In this document: piece by piece, positions 17,964 to 30,027 of the stretch
Layout: every line of letters begins with the position of its first letter
Numbering within the stretch: position 1 is the first letter of the stretch
Origin: Streptomyces sp. NRRL S-455
GTDB lineage: Bacteria; Actinomycetota; Actinomycetes; Streptomycetales; Streptomycetaceae
Length of the DNA stretch: 64,000 bases
Direction: 5' to 3'
NCBI RefSeq assembly: GCF_000717875.1
Contig: NZ_JOCT01000027.1
Coordinates: 1-64,000, forward strand
The notes under the pieces: model-generated
The model's input: only the letters and a program-made list of their open reading frames with translations
What the model was told of the DNA's origin: nothing
The model's database searches: none
Position numbers and translations under genes: made by a program

Positions 17964-19052
17964 ATGACCCCAGCAACGACCGAGGCGCCGCGGCGGCGCG
18001 ACACCCCCGAGGACCGGGCACCCACCCCGGTCATCTCCGTGCGCGAGCTGTGGAAGGTGTTCGGGCCGAAGGCGGACCAGGTGCCCCGCTCCGAGGAACT
18101 GCGCGGGCTCACCCGCCGCGAACTGATGGACCGCACCGGTTGCACCGCCGCCGTCCGCGACGTGAACTTCGAGGTCGCGCCCGGCGAGGTGTTCGTCGTC
18201 ATGGGCCTGTCCGGCTCGGGCAAGTCCACCCTGGTGCGCTGTCTGACCCGGCTCATCGAACCCACCGCCGGCGAGATCCTCTTCGAGGGCGAGGACATCC
18301 GCGACGCCGACGCGGGCCGCCTGCGCGAACTGCGCCGCAGCAAGTTCTCCATGGTCTTCCAGCACTTCGGGCTGCTGCCGCACCGCCGGGTCGTCGACAA
18401 CGTGGCGTTCGGTCTCGAGATCCGCGGCATGAGCAGAGCCGAACGCACCAGACGTGCGCTGGAGGTCGTCGAACTCGTCGGTCTCTCCGGGTACGAGAGT
18501 TCCTACCCCGACCAGCTCTCCGGAGGCATGCAGCAACGCGTGGGCCTCGCCCGGGCGCTGGCCGGCGACCCGGACGTGCTCCTTTTCGACGAGCCGTTCT
18601 CGGCGCTCGATCCGCTGATCCGCCGGGACATGCAGAACGAGGTCGTCCGTCTGCACCGCGAGGTGGGCAAGACGATGGTGTTCATCACCCACGACCTGTC
18701 CGAGGCGCTGCGGCTGGGCGACCGCATCCTCATCATGCGCGACGGACGGATGGTCCAGTGCGGCACCGGCGACGAACTCGTCGGTGCCCCCGCCGACGAC
18801 TACGTACGCGACTTCGTCAGGGACGTGCCCCGCGGTGACGTGCTGACCCTGCGGTGGATCATGCGCCCGGCGGAACCCGACGACGCCCTGGACGGTCCCG
18901 AGCTGGGCCCGGACGTCGTCGTGAAGGAGGCCACCCGGGCGGTGCTCGCGGCCGAGAAGCCGGTCAAGGTCGTCGAGGACGGCAAACTGCTCGGCATCGT
19001 CGGCGACGAGGAGATCCTCGCGGTGGTCGCAGGGCAGGAAGGCGAGGCGTGA
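17964..19052 (+). CDS. glycine betaine/proline ABC importer, ATP-binding protein
   Basis: The 362-residue ATPase is of the OpuAA/ProV type. It has Walker [12 protein letters not shown]-loop [10 protein letters not shown], signature LSGGMQQR, Walker [13 protein letters not shown] and the switch HDL. The family-specific N-terminal stretch with [17 protein letters not shown] links it to betaine importers. A C-terminal regulatory tail with a CBS-like half follows. AAAGAGG precedes the ATG. Its TGA overlaps the permease ATG by one base. It would power uptake of betaine and perhaps choline, both for osmoprotection and as food for the catabolic genes here. Confidence 0.93.
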   Translation: MTPATTEAPRRRDTPEDRAPTPVISVRELWKVFGPKADQVPRSEELRGLTRRELMDRTGCTAAVRDVNFEVAPGEVFVVMGLSGSGKSTLVRCLTRLIEPTAGEILFEGEDIRDADAGRLRELRRSKFSMVFQHFGLLPHRRVVDNVAFGLEIRGMSRAERTRRALEVVELVGLSGYESSYPDQLSGGMQQRVGLARALAGDPDVLLFDEPFSALDPLIRRDMQNEVVRLHREVGKTMVFITHDLSEALRLGDRILIMRDGRMVQCGTGDELVGAPADDYVRDFVRDVPRGDVLTLRWIMRPAEPDDALDGPELGPDVVVKEATRAVLAAEKPVKVVEDGKLLGIVGDEEILAVVAGQEGEA

Positions 19053-21061
19053 TGACCGTCGCCGTGCGGAAAACGGAGGAGCCGGAGAGAACCGGGACCG
19101 AGGAGTCACCCGCTCCCGCCCGCCGTGCACGCACGGTCAGCCGCTCCGTGGTCGTGGCCGCGATCCTGCTGGTCTGGCTGGTGCTCTTCGCCGTGCTGCG
19201 CGGCAAGCAGACCCTGTCCCTCGCGGCGGCGGACCTGACCGATCTGCACCGGTGGTTCAACGACGTCAACGACTCGATCGGCGCGAACCGCAACTCCAAC
19301 CCGCTCTTCCTCTACTTCTTCAACGAGATCCGCCTGGTCATCGACACCCTGGTGACCTTCGTCCAGGAGCTGATCTCGCAGCCGCCCCCGGGCCGCCCGG
19401 TTCCGCAGATCGGCTGGCTGGGGGTCGTCGGCATCGCCGGCTACGTCTCCTGGGCCGTCGGCAACTGGCGGGTCGCGCTGCTGGCCGTGGCCGGCTTCAT
19501 CTTCCTCGGCCTGCAAGGGCTCTGGCAGGAGAGCATGGACACGCTGGCGCTGACCCTCTCCGCGGTCCTCGTGGCGCTGCTGTTCGCCCTCCCCCTGGGG
19601 GTGTGGGCCGGGCTGTCGGACCGGTTCAACCGGATCGTGACCCCGTTCCTGGACTTCATGCAGACCATGCCGACCTTCGTCTACCTGGCGCCCCTGACCC
19701 TGTTCTTCCTGATCGGTCCGGCCTCAGCCACCATCGCCACCGCGATCTACGCGGCACCACCGGCGATCCGCATCACCGCACACGCCATCCGCTCCGTGCC
19801 CGAAACCACCGTCGAGGCGGCGGACTCGATGGGCGCGACCCGGCGGCAGGCGCTGCTGAAGGTCCTGCTGCCGATGTCCAAACGGACCGTGGTGATGGGC
19901 GTCAACCAGACCATCATGGCCGCCCTGGCCATGGTGACCATCGCGGCCCTGATCGATGCCCCCGGCCTCGGCAAGACCGTCGTCCAGGCCCTGCAGTCGC
20001 TGGACGTCGGCACGGCCTTCAACGCGGGTCTGGCCATCGTCGTCATGGCCATCGTGCTGGACCGGGTCACCACCGCGGCGAGCGGACGGGCGGAGACGGC
20101 CCGGGGCTCGGGCAGTCCCTTCCTCAAGTGGCGGCGGCAACTGCTCGCGGCCGGGGGAGTGGCGGCGGCGGTGCTGGTCTACCTGTCGCACACGTATGTC
20201 TGGGCGGCCGAGTTCCCCGGCGAGGGCAGCGTCGGCAGCAGCATCTCCAGGACGACGACCGACGTGACCACCTGGGCACAGGACAACCTGGCGGGCCTGA
20301 CCAACGCCTTCCGCGACGTTCTCACCAACGGCCTGCTCAACCCCTTCCAGACCCTGCTCACCGACTCCCCGTGGTGGCTGGTCGGCGCCGCCCTCGTCGC
20401 GGTCGGCACGGTGCTCGGCGGATGGCGCGCCGGGGCCACCGCCGCCGTGTGCGTGGGCCTGCTGGTCGGCACCGGTGTGTGGTCGGACGCCATGACGACA
20501 CTGGCCTCCACCGCGGTGGCGACCGTGCTGGCGATGCTGCTCGGCGTCGTCCTCGGGGTGTGGATGGGGCGCAGCGCGCTCGTCGACCGGCTGCTCCGAC
20601 CGTCCCTGGACGCCGCCCAGGTCATGCCGCCGTTCGTCTACCTCGTGCCGTTCCTCGCGCTGTTCGGCGCGACACGGTTCACGGCCATCGTTGCCGCCAT
20701 CGTCTACGCGGCGCCCGTGGCCATCAAGATCATCGCCGACGGGGTGCGGGCCGTGCCCGAGACCACCGTCGAGGCGGCCACGTCCACCGGGTGCAGCACC
20801 TGGCAGCTCATCACCAAGGTCCAGCTGCCGATGTCGCGCGGCGCCCTGACCCTCGCGACCAACCAGGGCCTGATCTACGTGCTGTCCATGGTCGTCGTGG
20901 GCGGCCTGGTCGGCGCGGGGGCCCTCGGCTACGACGTCGTGGGCGGGTTCTCGCAGGGCCAGCTGTACGGCAAGGGACTGGCGGCCGGGCTCGCCATCGT
21001 CCTGCTCGGAGTCATGTTCGACCGGATCACTCAGGCAGCGGCTCGCCGCGCCGGCGCATAA
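19052..21061 (+). CDS. glycine betaine ABC importer, double permease in one chain
   Basis: The 669-residue protein carries two complete ProW-like permease domains in tandem, at about 155-345 and about 470-665. Each has its own EAA coupling loop: EAADSMGATRRQALLKVLLP, and EAATSTGCSTWQLITKVQLP. The matching PETTVEAA core and the YAAP and MP(T/P)FVYL segments show that the halves arose by duplication. Most ProW/OpuAB proteins have one such domain and dimerise; here a single chain would form the full translocator. It sits between the ATPase gene (1-base overlap) and the binding-protein gene (15-base gap). Confidence 0.92.
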   Translation: MTVAVRKTEEPERTGTEESPAPARRARTVSRSVVVAAILLVWLVLFAVLRGKQTLSLAAADLTDLHRWFNDVNDSIGANRNSNPLFLYFFNEIRLVIDTLVTFVQELISQPPPGRPVPQIGWLGVVGIAGYVSWAVGNWRVALLAVAGFIFLGLQGLWQESMDTLALTLSAVLVALLFALPLGVWAGLSDRFNRIVTPFLDFMQTMPTFVYLAPLTLFFLIGPASATIATAIYAAPPAIRITAHAIRSVPETTVEAADSMGATRRQALLKVLLPMSKRTVVMGVNQTIMAALAMVTIAALIDAPGLGKTVVQALQSLDVGTAFNAGLAIVVMAIVLDRVTTAASGRAETARGSGSPFLKWRRQLLAAGGVAAAVLVYLSHTYVWAAEFPGEGSVGSSISRTTTDVTTWAQDNLAGLTNAFRDVLTNGLLNPFQTLLTDSPWWLVGAALVAVGTVLGGWRAGATAAVCVGLLVGTGVWSDAMTTLASTAVATVLAMLLGVVLGVWMGRSALVDRLLRPSLDAAQVMPPFVYLVPFLALFGATRFTAIVAAIVYAAPVAIKIIADGVRAVPETTVEAATSTGCSTWQLITKVQLPMSRGALTLATNQGLIYVLSMVVVGGLVGAGALGYDVVGGFSQGQLYGKGLAAGLAIVLLGVMFDRITQAAARRAGA

Positions 21062-21076
21062 AGGGAGCAGCAGACC

Positions 21077-22039
21077 ATGGCACGACACTGGAGAGCCGGC
21101 GCGGCCGGCCTGGCCGTCCTCGGCCTCACCCTCACCGCCTGCGGGGGCGCGAAGGTCGGCGACGACAGCGCGGCCGGCTCGGGCAGCTCGGGCAAGTGCG
21201 GCACCTTCAAGCTCGCGATCAACCCGTGGGTGGGCTACGAGGCGAACGCGGCGGTCCTCGCGTACGTCGCCGAGCACGACCTCGGCTGCAAGGTCGAACA
21301 GAAGGACCTCAAGGAGGAGATCGCCTGGCAGGGCTTCGGGACGGGCGAGGTCGACGCCGTCGTCGAGAACTGGGGCCACGACGATCTGAAGAAGAAGTAC
21401 ATCACCGATCAGAAGACCGCCGTCGAGGCCGGTCCGACCGGCAACAAGGGCATCATCGGCTGGTACGTGCCGCCGTGGCTGGCGAAGGCGCACCCCGACA
21501 TCACCGACTGGAAGAACCTCGACAAGTACGCGTCGAAGTTCAAGACCTCGGAGTCGGGCGGCAAGGGCCAGCTCCTCGACGGCGACCCGTCGTTCGTCAC
21601 CAACGACGAGGCGCTGGTGAAGAACCTCGAGCTCGACTTCAAGGTGGTGTACGCGGGCAGCGAGACCGCGCTCATCCAGGCCTACCGCAACGCCGAGAAG
21701 AACAAGGAATGGGTGATCGGCTACTTCTACGAGCCGCAGTGGTTCATGTCCGAGGTGCCGCTGAAGAAGGTCAGCCTGCCCGAGTACAAGACGGGCTGCG
21801 ACGCCGACGCCGAGAAGGTCGCCTGCGACTACCCCGTGTACGAACTCGACAAGATCGTCAGCGCGAAGTTCGCCAAGTCGGGCAGCCCGGCCTATGACCT
21901 GGTGAAGAACTTCACCTGGACGAACGACGACCAGAACACCGTCGCCAAGTACATCGCGGTGGACAAGATGGCACCCGAGGCCGCGGCGAAGAAGTGGGTC
22001 GAGGCCAACCGCGGCAAGGTCGACGCCTGGATCAAGTAG
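21077..22039 (+). CDS. glycine betaine binding lipoprotein
   Basis: The 320-residue protein opens with a signal peptide ending in the lipobox LTLTACGG, which gives an anchored extracellular lipoprotein. The mature part is of the OpuAC/ProX substrate-binding family, with NPWVGYEANAAVLAYVAEHDLGCKV, a VENWGHDDLKKKY segment and a Trp/Tyr-rich pocket (GWYVPPWL, YFYEPQWFM) suited to quaternary amines. It closes the importer operon and is followed by a strong hairpin terminator. An ABC ligand between betaine, choline and carnitine cannot be separated by sequence reading alone. Confidence 0.92.
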   Translation: MARHWRAGAAGLAVLGLTLTACGGAKVGDDSAAGSGSSGKCGTFKLAINPWVGYEANAAVLAYVAEHDLGCKVEQKDLKEEIAWQGFGTGEVDAVVENWGHDDLKKKYITDQKTAVEAGPTGNKGIIGWYVPPWLAKAHPDITDWKNLDKYASKFKTSESGGKGQLLDGDPSFVTNDEALVKNLELDFKVVYAGSETALIQAYRNAEKNKEWVIGYFYEPQWFMSEVPLKKVSLPEYKTGCDADAEKVACDYPVYELDKIVSAKFAKSGSPAYDLVKNFTWTNDDQNTVAKYIAVDKMAPEAAAKKWVEANRGKVDAWIK

Positions 22040-22072
22040 GGCGCGGGAACGCCCGTGTGAAACCCGTCGGGA

Positions 22073-22108
22073 AGGCCCGGCAGGCTGTGCTGTCAGCCTG
22101 CCGGGCCT
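22073..22108 (+). terminator. hairpin terminator after importer operon
   Basis: A perfect 15-base-pair stem (arms AGGCCCGGCAGGCTG and CAGCCTGCCGGGCCT) surrounds the loop TGCTGT and starts 34 bases after the binding-protein stop. There is only a short T-containing tail (CGCCGTTTCTCC), as is common for Streptomyces terminators. Confidence 0.8.
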
Positions 22109-22143
22109 CGCCGTTTCTCCGGTGGTTCCCCCTGTCGTCCCGC

Positions 22144-22160
22144 GGTGCGTTTCCGGCAAC
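22144..22160. promoter_or_regulatory. IclR-type operator, upstream copy at dehydrogenase gene
   Basis: GGTGCGTTTCCGGCAAC fits G(T/G)TGC-N7-GCAAC. It lies just upstream of the TTGACA of the dehydrogenase promoter, where a second bound dimer could help loop or stabilise repression. Confidence 0.5.
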
Positions 22161-22169
22161 GCGGACCCC

Positions 22170-24899
<2,730 letters not shown>

Positions 24900-24903
<4 letters not shown>

Positions 24904-26132
24904 CCCCCCGCACCCCCGGCGCCGAGCTCCCCGAACACCCCGACCGGCTGTGGCGCAACCCCGAGCCGAAGCGCTCCTACGACGTCGTCATCGTGGGCGG
25001 CGGCGGCCACGGCCTGGCCACCGCCCACTACCTGGCGAAGAACCACGGCATCACCGACGTCGCCGTGCTGGAGAAGGGCTGGCTGGCGGGCGGCAACATG
25101 GCCCGCAACACCACGATCATCCGTTCCAACTACCTCTGGGACGAGAGCGCCGCCATCTACGAGCACGCCCTCAGACTCTGGGAGGGCCTGGCGGACGAGC
25201 TCGACTACCCGATCCTCTTCTCCCAGCGCGGCGTACTGAACCTCGCCCACAGCCTCCAGGACGTCCGCGACAGCGTGCGTCGCGTCGAGGCCAACCGTCT
25301 CAACGGCGTGGACGCCGAGTGGCTCGACGCGGAAGGGGTCAAGGACGTCTGCCCGATCGTCAACATCTCCCCGGACGTGCGTTACCCCGTCCTGGGCGCC
25401 ACCTACCAGCCGCGCGCCGGCATCGCCAAGCATGACCACGTGGCATGGGGCCTGGCCCGCTCCGCCGACGCCGCCGGCATCGACATCATCCAGAACTGCG
25501 AGGTCACCGGCGTCGACGTGACCGGCGGCCGGGTCGTCGGAGTCCAGACCACCCGGGGCCCGATCGCGGCGGGCAAGGTCGCGCTCTGCTCGGCGGGCCA
25601 CACCTCGGTCCTGGCGGCCATGGCGGGCATCGAAATCCCCGTCCAGAGCCACCCCCTGCAGGCGCTCGTGTCGGAGCTGCTGGAACCGGTGCACCCGACG
25701 GTCGTCATGTCCAACGCCGTCCACGTGTACGTCAGCCAGGCCCACAAGGGCGAGCTGGTGATGGGCGCGGGCATCGACCCGTACAACTCCTACACCCAGC
25801 GCGGCGCCTTCCACATCATCGAGGAGCAGATGTCGGCGGCGCTGGAACTCTTCCCGGTCTTCGCCCGCGCCCATGTGCTGCGCACCTGGGGCGGCATCGT
25901 CGACGTCAGCCCCGACGCCTCACCGATCGTCGGCCTCAGCCCGGTGGACGACCTCTACCTCAACTGCGGCTGGGGGACCGGTGGTTTCAAGGCCACCCCG
26001 GGCGTCGGCTGGGTCTACGCCCACACCATCGCCCACGGCACACCGCATCCGCTGAACGCCCCCTTCTCGCTCGACCGTTTCACCACCGGCGCGCTCGTCG
26101 ACGAGCACGGCGCGGCCGCGGTGGCCCACTAG
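24900..26132 (+). CDS. soxB: sarcosine oxidase subunit beta
   Basis: The 410-residue protein has the SoxB N-terminal region [25 protein letters not shown] with the FAD-binding GxGxxG. It also has the conserved [20 protein letters not shown] stretch, where the family holds its flavins, and the C-terminal [12 protein letters not shown] near the covalent-flavin face. With alpha, gamma and delta it forms the heterotetrameric enzyme that oxidises sarcosine to glycine, making methylene-tetrahydrofolate and peroxide. GAGGACGGAG precedes the ATG. Its stop is 20 bases before the soxD-soxA start. Confidence 0.94.
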
Positions 26133-26152
26133 GACCACTAGGGAGCCGACCC

Positions 26153-29100
26153 ATGCTGCTGATCCCCTGCCCGTGGTGCGGGCCCCGCGACGAGGCCGAG
26201 TTCCACTACGGCGGCCAGGCCCACGTGGCATACCCGGCGGACCCGTCCTCCCTCACCGACGAGGAGTGGGCCCGCTATCTCTTCTTCCGCGACAATCCGA
26301 GGGGTCCCTTCGCGGAGCGCTGGAGCCACGCCGCGGGCTGCCGCCGCTGGTTCAACGCCGTACGGGACACGTCGACGAACGAGATCCTGACGGTGTACCG
26401 GGCGGGGGAGGAGCGCCCGGAGACGGTGGAGCCGCGTCCGGTCACATGCCGGCCGAGTCCGGCACCACCAGCCCGTCCGGCGATCGAGGACGAGGCCGTC
26501 CAGGCCGATTCGGGGGCCTGGGGGCAGAGCCCCCAGCGGGGCCCGGGGGCAGAGTCCCTGGTGTCGGGAGGGGGCGGGGCAGGGGAGAACAACCAGCCGT
26601 TCCGCCACCCCACCCGCGGCCGGATCCACCGCGACGAGCCGCTGACCTTCACCTTCGACGGCATCGAGTACCAGGGCTACCGAGGCGACACCCTCGCCTC
26701 CGCCCTCCTCGCCCACGGTGTCGTCCAGACCGGCACCAGCATCAAACTGGGCCGCCCCCGCGGCATCTTCTCCGCCGGCGCCGAGGAACCCAACGCGGTC
26801 GTCCAGATCGAGGAACCGTTCCCCGAACCCATGCTCCCGGCCACCACCGTCGAGCTCTACGACGGCCTCGTCGCGACCGGTCTCCCCGGTCAGGGCCGCC
26901 TCGCCACCGAACCGGACCCGGCCCGCTACGACGCCGTGCACACCCACTGCGACCTCCTGGTCGTGGGCGCCGGCCCGGCCGGCCTCGCCGCGGCGGCCGC
27001 CGCGGCGAGGACCGGCGCCCGCGTCATCCTCGCCGACGACCAGCCGGACCCGGGCGGCAGCCTCCTCGGCACCGGCGAGCACCTCGACTGGGTGGCCGGG
27101 ACGACGGCCCACCTCGACGCCGCCCCCGACGTACGCGTGCTGCGCCGCACCACCGTCTTCGGCTACTACGACGACAACCACCTCCTCGCCGTGGAGCGCC
27201 GCACCAACCACCTCGGCGCCCAGGCCCCGGAGCGCGTCTCCCGCGAACGCGTCCACCGCATCCGCGCCCGTCGCGTCGTCCTCGCCACCGGCGCCCACGA
27301 GCGGTCGTTGGCCTTCGCGGACAACGACCGCCCCGGTGTGATGCTGGCCGCCTCGGCCCGCGCCCACGTCAACCGCCACGGCGTCCTGCCCGGCCGCCAC
27401 GCGGTCGTCTTCACCACCAACGACAGCGCCTACGCGGCGGCCCTCGACCTCGCCGCCGCCGGCGTGGCCGTCGAGGCCGTCGTCGACACCCGTAGCGAGC
27501 CGGGGGAGTGGGCGGAGCGGGCCCGCCAGGCCGGCATCGAGGTGCTGCCGGGGCACGCCGTCACCGCCACGGAGGGCGCTCCCCGTCTCACCGCCGTGAC
27601 CGTCTCCCCGTACGGTGAGACAGCGGGACGGCGGGAGTTCGCCGCCGACCTGCTCCTGGTCTCCGGCGGCTGGAACCCGGTGGCGCACCTGTTCAGCCAG
27701 GCCGGCGGCACGCTCCGCTACGACGAGACGCTCGGCAGCTTCGTTCCCGGCACGTCCCGCCAGGCCGTGGAGGTCGCGGGCGGCGCGAATGGCGTCCTCG
27801 ACCTGGCCCGGGTCCTCGCGCAGGGGGCGGCCGCGGGCGCCCGCGCGATCGAGGCCGAGGGCTACACCTCCGCCGCGCCCCGCCTGCCGCAGGTGGCCGC
27901 GCAACCACACACACCGCCCATGCCGGTCTTCGCCGTTCCGGGCCGGGAAGGCGCCCCGCGCTTCGTCGACCTCCAGCGCGACGTCACCGTCGACGACCTG
28001 GCCCGGGCCACCGGTGCCGGCATGCGCTCGGTCGAGCACACCAAGCGCTACACCACGGCCGGCACCGCGGGCGACCAGGGAAAGACCTCCGGTGTCCTGG
28101 CCGGCGGTGTCGTCGCCGAACTGCTCGGCGTGGACATCTCGGCGCTCGGCACGACCACGTTCCGGCCCCCCTACACCCCCGTCTCCTTCGCCGCCCTCGC
28201 CGGCCGCGACCGCGGCGCGCTGAGCGACCCGGTCCGCACGACCGCCCTGCACGAGTGGCACGACGCGCACGGCGCCCGCTTCGAGAACGTCGGCCAGTGG
28301 AAGCGGCCCTGGTACTACCCGCGGGACGGCGAGGACAGGGAGACGGCCGTGCTGCGTGAGTGCGCCGCCGCCCGTGAGGGCGTCGCCTTCATGGACGCCT
28401 CCACCCTCGGCAAGATCGACGTCCAGGGCCCGGACGCCGCCGCCTTCCTCGACCTGCTCTACACCAACATGATGAGCACCCTGAAGGTCGGCATGATCCG
28501 CTACGGCGTGATGTGCCGCCCGGACGGGATGGTCTTCGACGACGGCACCGTCATCCGCCTCGACCAGGACCGCTTCCTGGTCACCACCACCACGGGCAAC
28601 GCCGCGGCCGTGCTGGACTGGATGGAGGAGTGGCTCCAGACGGAGTGGCCCGAACTGGGGGTCCACTGCACCTCCGTGACCGAGCAGTGGGCCACCGTCG
28701 CCCTGGTCGGCCCGGAGTCCCGCGCGGTCCTCGGCTCACTCGCACCGCGACTCGCCGTCGCCAACGACGACTTCCCGTTCATGGCATGGCGCGACACGAC
28801 CGTCGCGGGCATCGACGCCCGGGTCTGCCGGATCAGTTTCTCCGGCGAACTCGCCTACGAGATCAACGTGTCACCGTGGGAGGCCCTCGCCCTGTGGGAG
28901 GCGCTGTACGAGGCGGGCGCCCCGTACGGCATCACCCCGTACGGCACGGAGACCATGCACGTCCTGCGTGCGGAGAAGGGCTATCCGATCGTCGGCCAGG
29001 ACACCGACGGCACGGTGACGCCGCAGGACCTCGGCATGAACTGGGTGGTGTCGAAGAAGAAGCGGGACTTCATCGGCAAGCGGTCCCACGCCCGCGCCGA

Positions 29101-29407
29101 CACCGCCCGCCCCGACCGCAAGCACCTCGTCGGGCTGCTCCCGGAGGATCCGGGCGCCCTCCTCCCCGAGGGCACGCACCTGGTGGCCGGCCGTGTGCTG
29201 CCCGCGCCGCCCGTCCCGATGCTCGGCCACGTCACGTCCAGCTACCGCAGCGCGGCCCTCGGCCGGACCTTCGCGCTCGCGCTGGTCAAGGGCGGCCGGG
29301 ACCGCATCGGTGAGCGACTCTACGCCCCCGTCGGCGACCGGCTGGTCCCGGTGACCGTCGCGAGCCCCGTCCTCTACGACCCCGAAGGAGCCCGCCGCGA
29401 TGGCTGA
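26153..29407 (+). CDS. soxA: fused sarcosine oxidase delta-alpha subunits
   Basis: One 1084-residue frame holds what are normally two proteins. Residues 1-85 are SoxD, with the zinc ligands Cys6, Cys9, His59 and Cys63 all in place. Residues about 147-1084 are SoxA: an N-terminal ferredoxin-like domain (GYRGDTLASALLAHGV), FAD/NAD folds (LLVVGAGPAGLAAAAAAARTG), the SoxA-specific helical domain (GMRSVEHTKRY) and a C-terminal GcvT-like folate domain. A 60-residue Pro/Gly-rich linker joins them and contains a strong DNA hairpin. An in-frame GTG at codon 137 (26561) could also start a free SoxA. AGGGAG precedes the ATG. The soxG gene overlaps the end by 8 bases. A missed frameshift in the data is the alternative. 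Confidence 0.9.
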   Translation: MLLIPCPWCGPRDEAEFHYGGQAHVAYPADPSSLTDEEWARYLFFRDNPRGPFAERWSHAAGCRRWFNAVRDTSTNEILTVYRAGEERPETVEPRPVTCRPSPAPPARPAIEDEAVQADSGAWGQSPQRGPGAESLVSGGGGAGENNQPFRHPTRGRIHRDEPLTFTFDGIEYQGYRGDTLASALLAHGVVQTGTSIKLGRPRGIFSAGAEEPNAVVQIEEPFPEPMLPATTVELYDGLVATGLPGQGRLATEPDPARYDAVHTHCDLLVVGAGPAGLAAAAAAARTGARVILADDQPDPGGSLLGTGEHLDWVAGTTAHLDAAPDVRVLRRTTVFGYYDDNHLLAVERRTNHLGAQAPERVSRERVHRIRARRVVLATGAHERSLAFADNDRPGVMLAASARAHVNRHGVLPGRHAVVFTTNDSAYAAALDLAAAGVAVEAVVDTRSEPGEWAERARQAGIEVLPGHAVTATEGAPRLTAVTVSPYGETAGRREFAADLLLVSGGWNPVAHLFSQAGGTLRYDETLGSFVPGTSRQAVEVAGGANGVLDLARVLAQGAAAGARAIEAEGYTSAAPRLPQVAAQPHTPPMPVFAVPGREGAPRFVDLQRDVTVDDLARATGAGMRSVEHTKRYTTAGTAGDQGKTSGVLAGGVVAELLGVDISALGTTTFRPPYTPVSFAALAGRDRGALSDPVRTTALHEWHDAHGARFENVGQWKRPWYYPRDGEDRETAVLRECAAAREGVAFMDASTLGKIDVQGPDAAAFLDLLYTNMMSTLKVGMIRYGVMCRPDGMVFDDGTVIRLDQDRFLVTTTTGNAAAVLDWMEEWLQTEWPELGVHCTSVTEQWATVALVGPESRAVLGSLAPRLAVANDDFPFMAWRDTTVAGIDARVCRISFSGELAYEINVSPWEALALWEALYEAGAPYGITPYGTETMHVLRAEKGYPIVGQDTDGTVTPQDLGMNWVVSKKKRDFIGKRSHARADTARPDRKHLVGLLPEDPGALLPEGTHLVAGRVLPAPPVPMLGHVTSSYRSAALGRTFALALVKGGRDRIGERLYAPVGDRLVPVTVASPVLYDPEGARRDG
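26518..26536. repeat. GC-rich hairpin element inside the soxD-soxA linker
   Basis: Arms CTGGGGGC and GCCCCCAG are exact complements around AGA. A similar half, CCCGGGGGCAGAGTCCC, follows at about 26541-26557. In Streptomyces such GGGGGC-loop-GCCCCC elements usually lie between genes; here one lies within an open frame and encodes the Gly/Pro-rich linker. Confidence 0.6.
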
Positions 29408-30005
29408 GACCGCCCTCACCGTCCCGCTCCGCAGCCCGCTGTCGCATGCCGCCGGCCGGCTGGCCACCGCGACCCGCACCTCCGGGGGCGCGATCCGGCT
29501 GGCGGAACTCCCCTTCCTGACCCAGCTCAACGTGCGCCTCGACCCCAAGGGAGCGGCGGCGGACGCGGTGGGGTTGGCGCTGGGTCTCCAACTGCCCACC
29601 GCACCCTGCACCGTCGTCCGCGCCGGGGAGCTGACCGCGCTGTGGCTCGGCCCCGACGAGTGGCTCGTGGTGGGCCCGCCGGGCGGCCGGCGGGGGCTGG
29701 AGAGCCGGATCCGGGAGGCCGCGGGCGACGAGCCCCTGTCCGTCGTCGACGTCTCGGCCCAGCGCACCACGCTCCTCGTCGCGGGCCCCCGCGCCCGCGA
29801 CCTGCTGGCCCACGGCTGCTCGCTCGATCTGCACCCGCGTGTCTTCGGCCCGGGCCGCTGCGCCCAGACGACCCTGGGCCGCACCCAGATCGTCCTGGTC
29901 GCCCGTGACGACCCGAGGGCCGGGTTCTGGGTGCTGGTCCGCTCGTCCTTCGCCGGCTACCTCACGGACTGGCTGCTGGACGCGGCTGTGGAATGGACGG
30001 GCTGA
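29400..30005 (+). CDS. soxG: sarcosine oxidase subunit gamma
   Basis: The 201-residue protein shows the SoxG pattern: LPFLTQLNVRLDPKG near the start, LWLGPDEWLVVGPPG in the middle, SVVDVSAQRTTLLVAGPRARDLLAHGCSLDLHP, then a C-terminal VLVRSSFAGYLTDWL. It is a small GcvT-like subunit that completes the heterotetramer. Its ATG lies 8 bases inside the end of soxDA, which indicates coupled translation and a fixed stoichiometry. It converges on iclR2, with 22 bases between the stops. Confidence 0.93.
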   Translation: MAETALTVPLRSPLSHAAGRLATATRTSGGAIRLAELPFLTQLNVRLDPKGAAADAVGLALGLQLPTAPCTVVRAGELTALWLGPDEWLVVGPPGGRRGLESRIREAAGDEPLSVVDVSAQRTTLLVAGPRARDLLAHGCSLDLHPRVFGPGRCAQTTLGRTQIVLVARDDPRAGFWVLVRSSFAGYLTDWLLDAAVEWTG

Positions 30006-30027
30006 CGGCGACCGGGGAGGCCGGGCC

